From Bacteroidota bacterium (GTDB lineage Bacteria > Bacteroidota > Ignavibacteria > UBA10030 > SZUA-254): a stretch of 20,690 bases of DNA. This document shows positions 1 to 6,934 of the stretch, piece by piece; within the stretch, counting starts at the first letter, position 1, and each line of letters starts with the position of its first letter. The notes under the pieces were generated by a model. It was not told where the DNA came from and did not search any database. It saw only the letters and a program-made list of their open reading frames with translations. The position numbers were made by a program, and so were the translations under genes. Where the stretch lies: the NCBI GenBank assembly GCA_004322375.1, contig SCUC01000389.1, positions 1 to 20,690 on the forward strand. Reading direction: 5' to 3'.

Positions 1-1067
1 TATACTCCCGCGTTAAAGCCATCGGCAACAGTATCCCATTCAACTCCGTTCCAGCGCGCAATGTAGGGCAATTCTTTTGCCCCCGAACGTACAAACAAGC
101 CGCCTGCATATAACTCGCCATGATAAACAGTCAATGCGAATACCTGCCCGTTAAATCCCTCTCCAACCTGTGACCACGATGAACCATTCCATCGAGCGAT
201 ATAGCCGTAAGGAGCACTATTTCCATCGGCAGTAAATTTCCCGCCGACGTATAAGTCGCCCTGATAGGTAGCCATTGCCATTACGCTATTATCCACGCCC
301 GTTCCGGTTGGCTGCCACTGTTCTGCATTCCACCGGGCAATTTTTTTCGCGCTCATCCCGCCGGCAGACTCAAACCCACCACCGGCAAATAAATTTTCAC
401 CGCCGCTGCCGTAAAACATTTTAATGATTTTCGAGTTAGGACTGGAAATGCTATCCCGAATTCCCCTCACAAGGAAATAATAATCCCTCGTTTTGCTAAA
501 CGAGGAATAGATTGTCGCTTTCGTTTTATTCATCTTCGCTGTTTGAATAACTTCATCGAAGTTGACGCCATCCGCGCTCCACCGTATCTCAAACGATTTC
601 TCGAACCCTGTCTTATCTTCCCATCGAAGTTCAATTGAATCCTTCGTTATATATTGTACGGTCACGTTTTGAGGAGGTAGAAATTTTGAAACATAAAACG
701 CGACAAAATCGGAACGGGATACATTCCCTTCCACATCATACGCTTTGGCATAAAGCAGGTGAACCGTGCTATCCCTCAATGAATCTAAATTAATTTCCCA
801 TTCATACGGAGGAGTTTTGAACACACGCGAAGAATCTAAATCATGGTCGAAATATAATTCAACCCGCGTGATTCCCTGATCATCCGAGGCATTGATCTGA
901 ACCAACGTATTGACAAGAAGATGTTCACTCTTCCTGGGCGAGACAATGCTGACAAACGGTTTCGTATCGTTTGGATTAGGGGCTTCTTCCTCGCACGAGC
1001 TGAACAGAACAGCTAAGCCCACGGCGAGAATAAGCATGAGCGTTGAATGTAGTTTCCTGAGAATCAT
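1..1067 (-). CDS. Surface lipoprotein with Ig-like, FN3-like and WNG propeller repeats (3' end outside window)
   Basis: The reading frame is open from an ATG at 1067 to the window edge, giving 355 residues without a stop. Residues 6-24 are hydrophobic and lead to a lipobox-like LFSSC (Cys25), followed by acidic residues, so it is probably a lipoprotein exposed in the periplasm or on the cell surface. Residues about 36-126 look like a bacterial Ig-like domain ('SPRKSEHLLVNTLVQINASD', then 'AKAYDVEGNVS'). Residues about 131-218 look like a fibronectin type III domain ('LRWEDKTGFEKSFEIRWS'). From about 225 there are three copies of a roughly 47-residue repeat of the form L-(F/Y)-x-G-G-x-F ... 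I-A-R-W-N-x-x-x-W, probably blades of a beta-propeller. Such proteins are common in Bacteroidota-like genomes and often unnamed. No function beyond surface binding can be inferred. There is no clear Shine-Dalgarno sequence. Confidence 0.8.
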   Translation of the reverse strand, partial: MILRKLHSTLMLILAVGLAVLFSSCEEEAPNPNDTKPFVSIVSPRKSEHLLVNTLVQINASDDQGITRVELYFDHDLDSSRVFKTPPYEWEINLDSLRDSTVHLLYAKAYDVEGNVSRSDFVAFYVSKFLPPQNVTVQYITKDSIELRWEDKTGFEKSFEIRWSADGVNFDEVIQTAKMNKTKATIYSSFSKTRDYYFLVRGIRDSISSPNSKIIKMFYGSGGENLFAGGGFESAGGMSAKKIARWNAEQWQPTGTGVDNSVMAMATYQGDLYVGGKFTADGNSAPYGYIARWNGSSWSQVGEGFNGQVFALTVYHGELYAGGLFVRSGAKELPYIARWNGVEWDTVADGFNAGV

Positions 1068-1130
1068 TGCTTTAACCACACATAATGGTGAGAACCTGTG
1101 AACTGAATATTCATGAAGACTGTAGTCTCG

Positions 1131-2510
1131 TTATTTCCTTTTTAAAAAACCCGGAAGCTCATTATAATAATGCGCCGCTGTACGAATACCTCCGAAGTAA
1201 TTATCTAAGTTAAGAAATTCATCGGGGGCATGGGCATTTTCATCGGGAAGCCCGAATCCCAGCAGCACAGTGTCCAATCCGAGAATCTTTTTGAATTGAA
1301 CGACAATAGGAATAGAACCGCCTTCGCGCTGGTATAGTGGTTTCTTCCCGAATCCCTTTTCAAGGGCGGAGACGGCAGCCTGAACGCCGGGATGATCAAT
1401 CGGGGTAATTGCTGCTTCGCCGCCGTGTAAATTACGGACTGTTACCTGAACTGTTTTGGGAGCGATTTTCTTAATGTGCTTTTCAAACATCTTTGCAATA
1501 TCGCCCGATTTTTGGTCAGGCACTAAGCGCATAGAAATTTTCGCTGAGGCTTTCGCCGGAAGAACGGTCTTTGCTCCTTCACCGGTAAAGCCGCCCCAAA
1601 TTCCGTTGCACTCTAAAGTTGGACGCGCCCACAATCGTTCAAGCGTGCTGAATCCCTTTTCTCCATATAATTCGCGTACTCCCAGGTCTTTGGAATAAGT
1701 TTTATCGCTCCAGGGCAATTTTGCATACGCGTCGCGTTCTTTTTTCGAGAGCTTTCTCACGGAATCATAAAAACCAGGAATCGTGATACGACCCTTGTCA
1801 TCGTGCAGCTGGGAAATAATTTCCGTGAGAGCTTGAATGGGGTTATGTACCGACCCGCCGAACGAGCCGGAATGCAAATCGCGATTTGGTCCCATGAGAT
1901 CTATCTGCATATACGCTAAGCCACGCAAGCCGTAGCAAACGGATGGGACGCCTCGCGCAAACATTGAAGTATCCGAAATCAAGACGAGATCCGATTTGAG
2001 CAGTTTCTTATTCGCTTTCAAAAAAGGTTCCAGATGCTCGCTTCCGATTTCCTCTTCGCCTTCGATAATCATTTTCACGTTAATGGGCAGGCTGCCCATC
2101 GTTTTCATCCACGCTTCAAGAGCTTTGAAGTGAATGTGTACCTGTCCTTTGTCATCGGCGGAGCCACGCGCAAATAAATTTCCATTTCTGATTGTCGCCT
2201 CGAACGGAGGTGAAGTCCACAGGTTAAGCGGGTCAACGGGTTGTACATCGTAATGACCGTAGATGAGGAGCGTCGGTTTTCCCGGCGCTTTCAGCCACTC
2301 TCCATACACCGCCGGATGTCCGCCTGTAGGCATGATATTGATATTTTCGAGCCCGATGGTTTGCATCTGAGTTGCCACCCATGATGCGCATCGTTGAATA
2401 TCAGGTTTATTTTCAGGGTTAGTGCTGACGCTGGGGATTGCTAGAAATTGTTTTAACTCATCAAGATATCTATCCTGATTGCTCCGGATAAATGATAGCG
2501 TTTTCTGCAT
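1131..2510 (-). CDS. M20-family metallodipeptidase
   Basis: This 459-aa protein is a cytoplasmic-type zinc peptidase of the M20 (CNDP/PepV-like) group that hydrolyses dipeptides or related small amides. Metal and catalytic motifs are all present: YGHYDVQP (His86, Asp88), ARGSADDKG (Asp119/Asp120, bridging metal ligand), IEGEEEIGSEHL (Glu152-154, general base and ligand), LISDTSMF (Asp180), a dimerisation-domain His213 (RDLHSGSFGG), and the C-terminal ligand His427 in ENAHAPDEF. Length matches the family (450-470 aa). There is no signal peptide. It starts at an ATG at 2510 with no obvious Shine-Dalgarno, as is common in Bacteroidota. It ends about 60 bp before the lipoprotein gene on the same strand. 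Exact substrate cannot be read from the sequence. Confidence 0.93.
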   Translation of the reverse strand: MQKTLSFIRSNQDRYLDELKQFLAIPSVSTNPENKPDIQRCASWVATQMQTIGLENINIMPTGGHPAVYGEWLKAPGKPTLLIYGHYDVQPVDPLNLWTSPPFEATIRNGNLFARGSADDKGQVHIHFKALEAWMKTMGSLPINVKMIIEGEEEIGSEHLEPFLKANKKLLKSDLVLISDTSMFARGVPSVCYGLRGLAYMQIDLMGPNRDLHSGSFGGSVHNPIQALTEIISQLHDDKGRITIPGFYDSVRKLSKKERDAYAKLPWSDKTYSKDLGVRELYGEKGFSTLERLWARPTLECNGIWGGFTGEGAKTVLPAKASAKISMRLVPDQKSGDIAKMFEKHIKKIAPKTVQVTVRNLHGGEAAITPIDHPGVQAAVSALEKGFGKKPLYQREGGSIPIVVQFKKILGLDTVLLGFGLPDENAHAPDEFLNLDNYFGGIRTAAHYYNELPGFLKRK

Positions 2511-2793
2511 TATATATTAAAAATTGAACTTAAATAGTTAGGGATTAGCATTGTAATATAAAAAAGAAGGATTGCAGATGCAACTGATTTAAGCACATTT
2601 TTCTTGAAATAATATAGGGTAGCATTAAAACACCAGAAAATGACTTTAGAAGTCGGTTTTTACAGGGCTGTCAGGTTACACATAAGAACCTCTCACGGCT
2701 CTTTTCTAGCAATAGTCTCCCTACCAAGGATAGTGAATAGCAAACACCCGACCTTTTTTATTACTCTCATCCTTACAAAAATAATATCATTCT
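2511..2793. other. AT-rich divergent intergenic spacer
   Basis: This stretch separates the leftward peptidase gene from the rightward regulator pair. It is AT-rich with stops in all useful frames. A 67-codon open frame from 2640 has no family resemblance and ends inside the regulator promoter region, so I do not call it. A short inverted repeat (AGGTT/AACCT around 2674-2692) is too weak to interpret. The only convincing signals are at the right end and are listed separately. Confidence 0.6.
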
Positions 2794-2822
2794 TTGCATA
2801 TATAATTTTGTTTTTTGATAAT
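2794..2822 (+). promoter_or_regulatory. Candidate promoter of the regulator/ImmA pair
   Basis: TTGCAT (2794-2799) and GATAAT (2817-2822) are separated by exactly 17 bp, and the predicted start of transcription (about 2829) falls inside the inverted repeat at 2826-2846. A Bacteroidota-type -7 element, TAATTTTG (TAnnTTTG, 2803-2810), also occurs here, but without a well-placed -33 box. The two readings give different start points. Confidence 0.45.
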
Positions 2823-2825
2823 TTT

Positions 2826-2846
2826 TTGTTATTATATAAATAACAA
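2826..2846. promoter_or_regulatory. Perfect inverted repeat, likely autoregulatory operator
   Basis: Eight-base arms TTGTTATT (2826-2833) and AATAACAA (2839-2846) flank the 5-bp spacer ATATA. The repeat sits between the candidate -10 box and the ribosome binding site AAGAAGGA (2845-2852) of the helix-turn-helix gene at 2861. That is the expected place for a site at which a small dimeric HTH repressor shuts off its own operon. Binding by the neighbouring protein is an inference. Confidence 0.55.
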
Positions 2847-2860
2847 GAAGGAACAATATA

Positions 2861-3274
2861 ATGCCGCAAAGAAAGAAAAAGGATATTTCCGATTTATCTC
2901 CCGTTCAACAACGTATCATCCAGTCGCTTGAATCGCTTGACCGCTCGCTTCGATGGCTTGCCTTAAAAATTGACATAGACTATCCCGTGCTCTGGTCGAA
3001 AGTATGGACGAACGATAAAATTGACGCGGAGACGGTTGCACGAATCGGGAGCGTGCTAAAAAATGAAAATAAAGAGTTCACAACCGGATATTTTATGGGG
3101 CTTTCTCCACAATCGCAGACTATTCATTTTTCGTTACCCGGACATGTTTCCGAGGCTCAATCGAGGCGTATTCATGAGCTCGCGGAAAAGCTGAAGGAAA
3201 TATCCGAATCGGAAAAGGACACCGAATTGATACTTCAAATTGTCAACAAAATTCTCGGGAAGGGAAATGAATAA
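2861..3274 (+). CDS. Small HTH-like regulator paired with an ImmA/IrrE protease
   Basis: This is a 137-aa basic protein. Residues about 16-70 fit a lambda-repressor/XRE-like helical fold: 'LRWLALKIDIDYPVLWSKVW' as the HTH core, then 'IDAETVARIGSVLKN', which resembles the last helices of such domains. The C-terminal third (about residues 97-135) is strongly helical and charged and may dimerise or contact the partner. A good ribosome binding site (AAGAAGGA) lies 8 nt before the ATG. Its stop codon (TAA, 3272-3274) directly abuts the ATG of the protease gene, so the two are co-transcribed and probably translationally coupled. Known HTH/ImmA pairs (for example ImmR/ImmA of ICEBs1, IrrE/DdrO) are repressor and repressor-cleaving protease. 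The HTH call is from pattern only. Confidence 0.6.
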   Translation: MPQRKKKDISDLSPVQQRIIQSLESLDRSLRWLALKIDIDYPVLWSKVWTNDKIDAETVARIGSVLKNENKEFTTGYFMGLSPQSQTIHFSLPGHVSEAQSRRIHELAEKLKEISESEKDTELILQIVNKILGKGNE

Positions 3275-3703
3275 ATGTTTACCGTGGAAGGCTTAATTGA
3301 GAGACTAAAATCGAGATATGGCGGAGCGATTCCATTCAAGCAAATTTGTGCCGATGAAGGCATTATCGTAACAAAGGCTCCGTTAGACGAAGGGTTGAAC
3401 AGCTTTTATGCTTCCGTTAATACATACAAGCTCATTGTGCTTAACGAAAAGCTCACCCACTGGGAACGAAGAGACTGGGCATTTCATGAGCTATGGCATT
3501 ATTTCTGTTCTCCTTCTACCGGCACAGCATCCTACCACACCAATACCAAAGAAGAAAACAAGGCAAATATGTTTGCGGCGTTATGCCGGATCCCCAAAGT
3601 GAAACAGGGCGACACGGTAGAATCATTATGCGAGCGATGTAACGTCTCCCCCTTGCTGGCAAAATTACGTTTGGAATATGAAATGAAAAAATTGAAAGTG
3701 TAG
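3275..3703 (+). CDS. ImmA/IrrE-family zinc metallopeptidase
   Basis: This 142-aa protein carries the gluzincin motif HELWH at residues 71-75 (two zinc-binding histidines and the catalytic Glu72). About 20 residues later comes an 'EENKANMFAAL' segment (93-103), the usual ImmA/IrrE third-ligand helix (consensus E-x-x-A-N-x-F-A-A). The usual Glu immediately before Ala-Asn is Lys96 here, so Glu93 or Glu94 would be the ligand. 'NSFYASVNTYKLIVLNEKL' before the active site matches the family's beta-hairpin. Length is normal for a stand-alone protease without a DNA-binding domain. Established family members cleave a cognate XRE repressor under DNA damage or other stress. The cognate here is most likely the gene immediately upstream. 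The end of this gene faces the prophage end 155 bp away. Confidence 0.85.
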   Translation: MFTVEGLIERLKSRYGGAIPFKQICADEGIIVTKAPLDEGLNSFYASVNTYKLIVLNEKLTHWERRDWAFHELWHYFCSPSTGTASYHTNTKEENKANMFAALCRIPKVKQGDTVESLCERCNVSPLLAKLRLEYEMKKLKV

Positions 3704-3858
3704 TCCCTTCCTCCTTAATTCTTTGCAACGGGAATTCTCTTTATGAATAACCCATGAATCCAACATCCTGTATCTTGAATCCCAACACAGGAAGCGCTGC
3801 TTTTAGAAAAACTTAACCAGGTTTTAATAGCCTTCGCGAAAAGAAGGAAATAATTCAG

Positions 3859-3905
<47 letters not shown>

Positions 3906-4253
3906 AAAAACCGTTCAAAATTTCTTGTTTCTGTAATGAATAAGAGGAATTTCTTACTTGCTCCACTACACATTTAGCTACAATAAGACTTATACAGACT
4001 TTACAGGATTCAAACAGCTACATTCTCACTACAATGTAAATGCCCGAACAATATTTCTACAGTCCGGGCATTTCCCGTAAAAGTGGGCAAACAAATTTAC
4101 AGTGATTCAATATACTAAAAAAATATCACTGTGTCAATTCGTCATGCATGAACTTATTATGCAGCCTCTCTCTCATCTTGTAAAGAATATCCCGCTTGAA
4201 TACTTTCAAGTGTTTTACGAAAGTGAACCCAAACAAATCTCTTTGAGAATTTC
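3906..4253. other. Non-coding prophage end, possible integrase arm sites
   Basis: This 348-bp AT-rich stretch lies between the attachment site and the last prophage gene. It contains five CTACA motifs on the + strand (3966, 3978, 4018, 4029, 4057). Several extend to (A)GCTACAWT or CACTACAAT, and two pairs are spaced 11-12 bp. AATTTCTT is also repeated (about 3918 and 3942). A hairpin at 4038-4073 is listed separately. An open frame at 4126-4362 (minus) overlaps the HNH gene and is not called. The layout resembles the arm of a phage attP, but no integrase is in view. Confidence 0.5.
4038..4073. terminator. Long-stem hairpin at the end of the early operon
   Basis: AAATGCCCG (4038-4046) and CGGGCATTT (4065-4073) form a perfect 9-bp stem around an 18-nt loop. 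A-runs before and T-runs after the GC core on both strands make it look like a bidirectional terminator. It lies downstream of the leftward operon and close to the prophage end, where a stop to transcription into host DNA is expected. The loop is longer than usual and the T tract is short. Confidence 0.45.
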
Positions 4254-4676
4254 TTAAACGCCGTTCCGGTAATTTAGACACATCTCTAATAGTTCCATCA
4301 TTGTTTTGCCGGTTTCTTTCGACTGCTGCAATAGTGACTTGCTGCTCTTTGACATATTGCATTGACCGTGAGTAAGCTGTAAGTTATCATCATCGTTGAA
4401 TCCCTTTTCACGATTGGGATTCTTGTGGTCAATGTTTAGCCCGGCAGTGTTCTTGAACGGTGCATCCATACCTTGCTCACAGATAGGACAAATACCGCAT
4501 TGCTTTGCCCATAAGTCCTGATATTTAGGCAAGGGGAAATGCTTTCTTTTCTCCCGATTGTCAACTTCAAGCTTCTTACGTTTCAGTTTCTTTACCCCAT
4601 CCCAGAATATTGAATCACCGTACTTTTTCTTTAGGTCGTCTAATGCTTTGTTGAGTTGGTCAAATTTATTATTCAT
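4254..4676 (-). CDS. HNH endonuclease
   Basis: The likely start is the ATG at 4676, because it overlaps the stop of the upstream gene in ATGAATAA, giving 140 aa; an upstream in-frame extension to 4721 would overlap that gene more. The core has cysteines C60, C63 and C66 ('CGICPIC') for structural zinc, then 'LNIDHKNPNREKGFNDDDNL' with the HNH His84 and central Asn98, then 'QLTHGQCN' (His103, Cys106, Asn107). This is the beta-beta-alpha-metal nuclease fold. Phage HNH proteins act in packaging, recombination or as homing nucleases. The position at the end of the early operon, next to a NinB-like gene and far from the terminase genes, favours a role in DNA metabolism or recombination over packaging. 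The lysine-rich N-terminus (residues 28-45) probably binds DNA. Confidence 0.85.
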   Translation of the reverse strand: MNNKFDQLNKALDDLKKKYGDSIFWDGVKKLKRKKLEVDNREKRKHFPLPKYQDLWAKQCGICPICEQGMDAPFKNTAGLNIDHKNPNREKGFNDDDNLQLTHGQCNMSKSSKSLLQQSKETGKTMMELLEMCLNYRNGV

Positions 4677-5091
4677 AATACCCCGCATCCTGCCACTGAT
4701 TCGGGTCCGGTAATACAACATTGAATTCTTTAGCAGCCCATCGAATTACTTTATCAATATAATCGTTAAACTCAACCGTTGTTAGCTTCCTTGTACTCCG
4801 AATCGTATCAGGCTTTCCATCGCCGCCATGTACCAAGAGAAATTTCATCTTCAAAGCTTCGTGCATTTCTTCTTCCTCGTAACCAAAGAATGTGCTGAGG
4901 ATTTTTATTATCACACCCCAATAGTAACGGTTCTGCTGGTCTGACCTTCGCTTGCGCTTTACTTCGAGTGTTAGTATAACCTGCTTATCGTTATACGCTA
5001 TTAGGCTTTGCCTGAACGCACTTTCCTTATCGAGTAGTAGTTTTGTATTCACTACTCTGCCTTGCCATGAGCGCTTTAGTTTATCGCTCAT
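4669..5091 (-). CDS. ninB: NinB-like phage recombination protein
   Basis: This 140-aa protein contains the sequence 'RRSDQQNRYYWGVI' (residues 48-61), matching the R-S-x-x-Q-N-x-x-Y/L-W signature of NinB/Orf and related phage proteins. Further on are 'MHEALKMKFLL' and 'TRKLTTVEFNDYIDKVIRWA', followed by 'LPDPNQWQ'; the S-T-x-x-L-T-x-x-E-F-x-x-Y-I pattern is common in small phage proteins of this group. In lambda, Orf/NinB is a recombination mediator that binds ssDNA-binding protein and ssDNA. The gene is followed with overlap by the HNH nuclease and preceded by a HTH gene, which fits an early recombination block. The family link is from the signature only, and an unrelated DNA-metabolism family sharing the QN-x-x-W motif remains possible. 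Confidence 0.55.
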   Translation of the reverse strand: MSDKLKRSWQGRVVNTKLLLDKESAFRQSLIAYNDKQVILTLEVKRKRRSDQQNRYYWGVIIKILSTFFGYEEEEMHEALKMKFLLVHGGDGKPDTIRSTRKLTTVEFNDYIDKVIRWAAKEFNVVLPDPNQWQDAGYYE

Positions 5092-5094
5092 TTT

Positions 5095-5316
5095 CTATAC
5101 CCTTTCTGAAATCTTTGAAACATATAATGAGCGTAGAGCTATTTTGAACCGTTCCGGAATCGGTTTTCCGTTCTCGTACTCACTGATAGTTTGATAACGT
5201 CTATATCCCATCGCAACGGCAAGCTCTCTTTGAGTTAAGCCAAGATATTCACGTACTGATTTCACATCTTCACCATTATTCAGAGTAAAATGACCGAGCG
5301 TTTTTTGTTTGCTCAT
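5095..5316 (-). CDS. XRE-family HTH protein
   Basis: The ATG at 5316 is chosen because a strong ribosome binding site, AGGAAGGAG (5326-5334), sits 9 nt upstream; this gives 73 aa. The frame extends to a TTG at 5337, but that would put the ribosome binding site inside the gene. The classic HTH is 'VREYLGLTQRELAVAMGYRRYQTISEYENGKPIP': the T-Q-x-E-L-A turn and the I-S-x-Y-E-N-G recognition end are both complete. No dimerisation or ligand domain follows. The start lies about 41 bp inside the upstream gene. Its mid-operon place suggests a Cro-like or accessory regulator rather than the lysogenic repressor, which is not visible in this window. Confidence 0.85.
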   Translation of the reverse strand: MSKQKTLGHFTLNNGEDVKSVREYLGLTQRELAVAMGYRRYQTISEYENGKPIPERFKIALRSLYVSKISERV

Positions 5317-5881
5317 CTTCGTCAACTCCTTCCTCAATACCGGTTATTTCGGGCGAATAAATTCTCAGCAATGTCTCTAATGAAATCCAACCTGATTCTA
5401 CCATTTGGTCACTTAACTTACCTCTCACACAATCAATAGCACGCTCTAGGTTAGCATCTTCGGTAGGTAATCCCATTTCTTGTATTTTGGAAAGAACATC
5501 AGCACCGCTCCAATGAACTTCATCGAATTTTTCATCAAGCAATTTCTCCCGCTCAGTTTGATTCTTCTGAATAGTAATTGTCCGTTCCATATTCTCACGT
5601 GCCTCTTTAACCCCTGTGTCCCAAAGCGATTTTATTTCCTGAATCACTGCATCAGGAATTACCTGAATAGTACACCAGCTTGAATCAGAGAATTCAATGA
5701 ATAAATCGCTGTCATCATCCATCTCATCAAGTTGAGCGGCAGTAGGGACGCAATCCGTATCAGGTAATTTGAGTTCATCTATATGCTGTAATATTGATTC
5801 GACTATTCCAGCCGCATCCGGGTAAATGCTTTGATAGTGCATACCGTGACGGTAGCTATAAAATATTCCATATACTCTCAT
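5276..5881 (-). CDS. Hypothetical phage protein, acidic, 201 aa
   Basis: I do not recognise a family. The protein is acidic, with an N-terminal 'MRVYGIFYSYRHGMHYQSIYPDA', an acidic stretch 'LDEMDDDSDLFIEF' (about residues 51-64), a charged helical middle (about 93-120) and a very acidic C-terminus. It has no signal peptide or membrane segment. The ATG overlaps the stop of the upstream zinc-ribbon gene by 4 nt (ATGA), and its 3' end overlaps the HTH gene by about 40 bp, so it is an integral part of the early operon. Acidic cytoplasmic early phage proteins sometimes inhibit host enzymes, but nothing here shows that. Confidence 0.7.
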   Translation of the reverse strand: MRVYGIFYSYRHGMHYQSIYPDAAGIVESILQHIDELKLPDTDCVPTAAQLDEMDDDSDLFIEFSDSSWCTIQVIPDAVIQEIKSLWDTGVKEARENMERTITIQKNQTEREKLLDEKFDEVHWSGADVLSKIQEMGLPTEDANLERAIDCVRGKLSDQMVESGWISLETLLRIYSPEITGIEEGVDEDEQTKNARSFYSE

Positions 5882-6186
5882 TCGTACTCTACCTCACTTT
5901 CATCAACCACTAACCACTTTTTTAATTTGCCATCCCAAACGAAATCGCTTTCACAATCAAGACACTTAGCGTCAAACATCATATAGAAAGCATTTTCGGG
6001 TTTATCAATTGTCAGATGCTCTCCGCAAAACGGACAGCTATTTACACAGTCGGGTGGATTGCTTTCATACGATGTTTCTGTTTCTCCGCATTCGCTGCAT
6101 GACCAATTATATTCGTAAAAGCGAGTGAGTGAATTACCTCCATCGCAAGTATCGGATAAGATTCTGTTTTCAAATTCCATTAGCAT
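5878..6186 (-). CDS. Zinc-ribbon phage protein
   Basis: This 102-aa protein has two CxxC knuckles at Cys30/Cys33 ('CSEC') and Cys51/Cys54 ('CPFC'), which form a zinc ribbon. A third pair follows at Cys75/Cys78 ('CLDC'). The C-terminus 'DFVWDGKLKKWLVVDE' is plain beta-type sequence. It starts at the ATG at 6186 (MLM), preceded by the leader AAAGGGCAAAC (6190-6200), which is nearly identical to the leader of the gene at 6791. Zinc ribbons usually bind nucleic acid or a protein partner; the specific role is unknown. It is in the early operon and coupled to the next gene by a 4-nt overlap. Confidence 0.75.
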   Translation of the reverse strand: MLMEFENRILSDTCDGGNSLTRFYEYNWSCSECGETETSYESNPPDCVNSCPFCGEHLTIDKPENAFYMMFDAKCLDCESDFVWDGKLKKWLVVDESEVEYE

Positions 6187-6225
6187 AAAGTTTGCCCTTT
6201 ATTTTGGTTAGTGATAGTTAGTTGA

Positions 6226-6495
6226 TTACATCAAATCTGAGTATGAAATGAATCCCTGTCGTATTGCGTCTGAGATAGGGAAAGCGTTAAGGTTCAGCTT
6301 TTCATTATTCGCTTTTTGATTCACGATAAATGAAGTTGCTAAAATGCCTTTGTTGATTACTTCCTTGCTGTGAGATTTTGGTAACCATGTAGTAACCTTA
6401 CTTCCATGGTCTGTTGAAGTAGTAATTAACATAGCTTTATCTGTTTGCTGTATTACCCTGCCTGTGATGAACATATCCGAAGTAGTGAGTTGCAT
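6226..6495 (-). CDS. Hypothetical phage protein, 89 aa
   Basis: The family is not recognised. The sequence is mostly beta-type in the first half ('FITGRVIQQTDKAMLITT', 'VTTWLPKSH') with an oligonucleotide-binding-like feel, and more helical near the end. There are no cysteine motifs, signal peptide or membrane segment. The ATG overlaps the upstream stop in TAATG (1 nt), so it is translated by coupling with the gene before it. Confidence 0.65.
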   Translation of the reverse strand: MQLTTSDMFITGRVIQQTDKAMLITTSTDHGSKVTTWLPKSHSKEVINKGILATSFIVNQKANNEKLNLNAFPISDAIRQGFISYSDLM

Positions 6496-6791
6496 TATTT
6501 AACCTCGCTTTCAAGGTAGGTCTTAAGCTGTGCCTTGGTTCCATCCCATGTATTTTGCCTGTCTGAATAAAAAATAAATGTAGAACCGTCTGCATGATAT
6601 ATTTGAACAAGAATTATACTACCGTCAATAATCCGCTCACCAAGTTTTCCGTTTAACTGATAAAAACAAATGGTGGAAGAGCCGATAGCAAATTCGTTCA
6701 AGCAATGGAACGAAGTTCCTAACTCTTCAAAAATCAATTCCACTTTTTTAATAGAACTGAAATATTTTTCTGTGCGCTTAGTTTGTTTCAT
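6495..6791 (-). CDS. Hypothetical first gene of the early operon, 98 aa
   Basis: The family is not recognised. A basic N-terminus ('MKQTKRTEKYF') precedes a mixed alpha/beta body ending in 'WDGTKAQLKTYLESEVK'. It is the first gene after the strong promoter at 6838-6866, with the leader AAGGGCAAAC (6795-6804) giving a ribosome binding site. Its stop overlaps the next ATG. As the promoter-proximal gene of a repressed operon it is probably made early and abundantly. No function is visible. Confidence 0.68.
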   Translation of the reverse strand: MKQTKRTEKYFSSIKKVELIFEELGTSFHCLNEFAIGSSTICFYQLNGKLGERIIDGSIILVQIYHADGSTFIFYSDRQNTWDGTKAQLKTYLESEVK

Positions 6792-6820
6792 TTTGTTTGC
6801 CCTTAAATAAAATTAGATAA

Positions 6821-6834
6821 TCTGTAATCACAGA
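6821..6834. promoter_or_regulatory. Operator-like palindrome at the early transcription start
   Basis: TCTGT (6821-6825) and ACAGA (6830-6834) are inverted around AATC. The site covers the +1 region of the promoter at 6838-6866, and the same half-site TCTGTA/TACAGA recurs at 6935-6950. This is a typical repressor position that blocks initiation. Confidence 0.55.
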
Positions 6835-6837
6835 GAT

Positions 6838-6866
6838 AATATATACGTTTATCGGATATATGTCAA
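6838..6866 (-). promoter_or_regulatory. Strong consensus early promoter
   Basis: On the minus strand there is a perfect -35 TTGACA (6866-6861) and a -10 TATATT (6843-6838), separated by exactly 17 bp. It points into the operon beginning at 6791, about 40 nt downstream of the expected start. Of all stretches examined here it is the best match to a sigma-70-type promoter. Because primary sigma factors of Bacteroidota prefer other sequences, a consensus of this kind may say something about the host group or the phage's own transcription. Confidence 0.7.
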
Positions 6867-6934
6867 ATTACATGGCATCCTAAACTATTGTTATGTAAGG
6901 CGTAACAGTTTATTTTTTTTGGTAGGCTAATATT

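Noticed and set aside
910..1101. 63-codon plus-strand frame opposite the lipoprotein gene start
   Set aside because: Opposite strand of a gene with a lipobox and clear domains; no ribosome binding site or family match.
2640..2843. 67-codon open frame on the plus strand before the regulator pair
   Set aside because: Runs through the candidate promoter and operator; no ribosome binding site; AT-rich hydrophobic translation typical of non-coding DNA.
3832..3848. Short hairpin CCTTC/GAAGG left of the tRNA fragment as a tRNA terminator
   Set aside because: Only five base pairs and no T tract on the minus strand.
3906..3985. A D-arm-like sequence upstream of the tRNA fragment (minus TAGCT...GTGGAGCA), suggesting a tRNA split by an intron
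   Set aside because: The intervening stretch is about 55 nt, too short for a group I intron; the D arm pairs poorly and no 5' acceptor GCGCCCA is present.
4126..4362. 78-codon open frame on the minus strand after the HNH gene
   Set aside because: It overlaps the last 109 bp of the HNH gene in another frame, has no ribosome binding site or family likeness, and no slippery site links it to the HNH frame.
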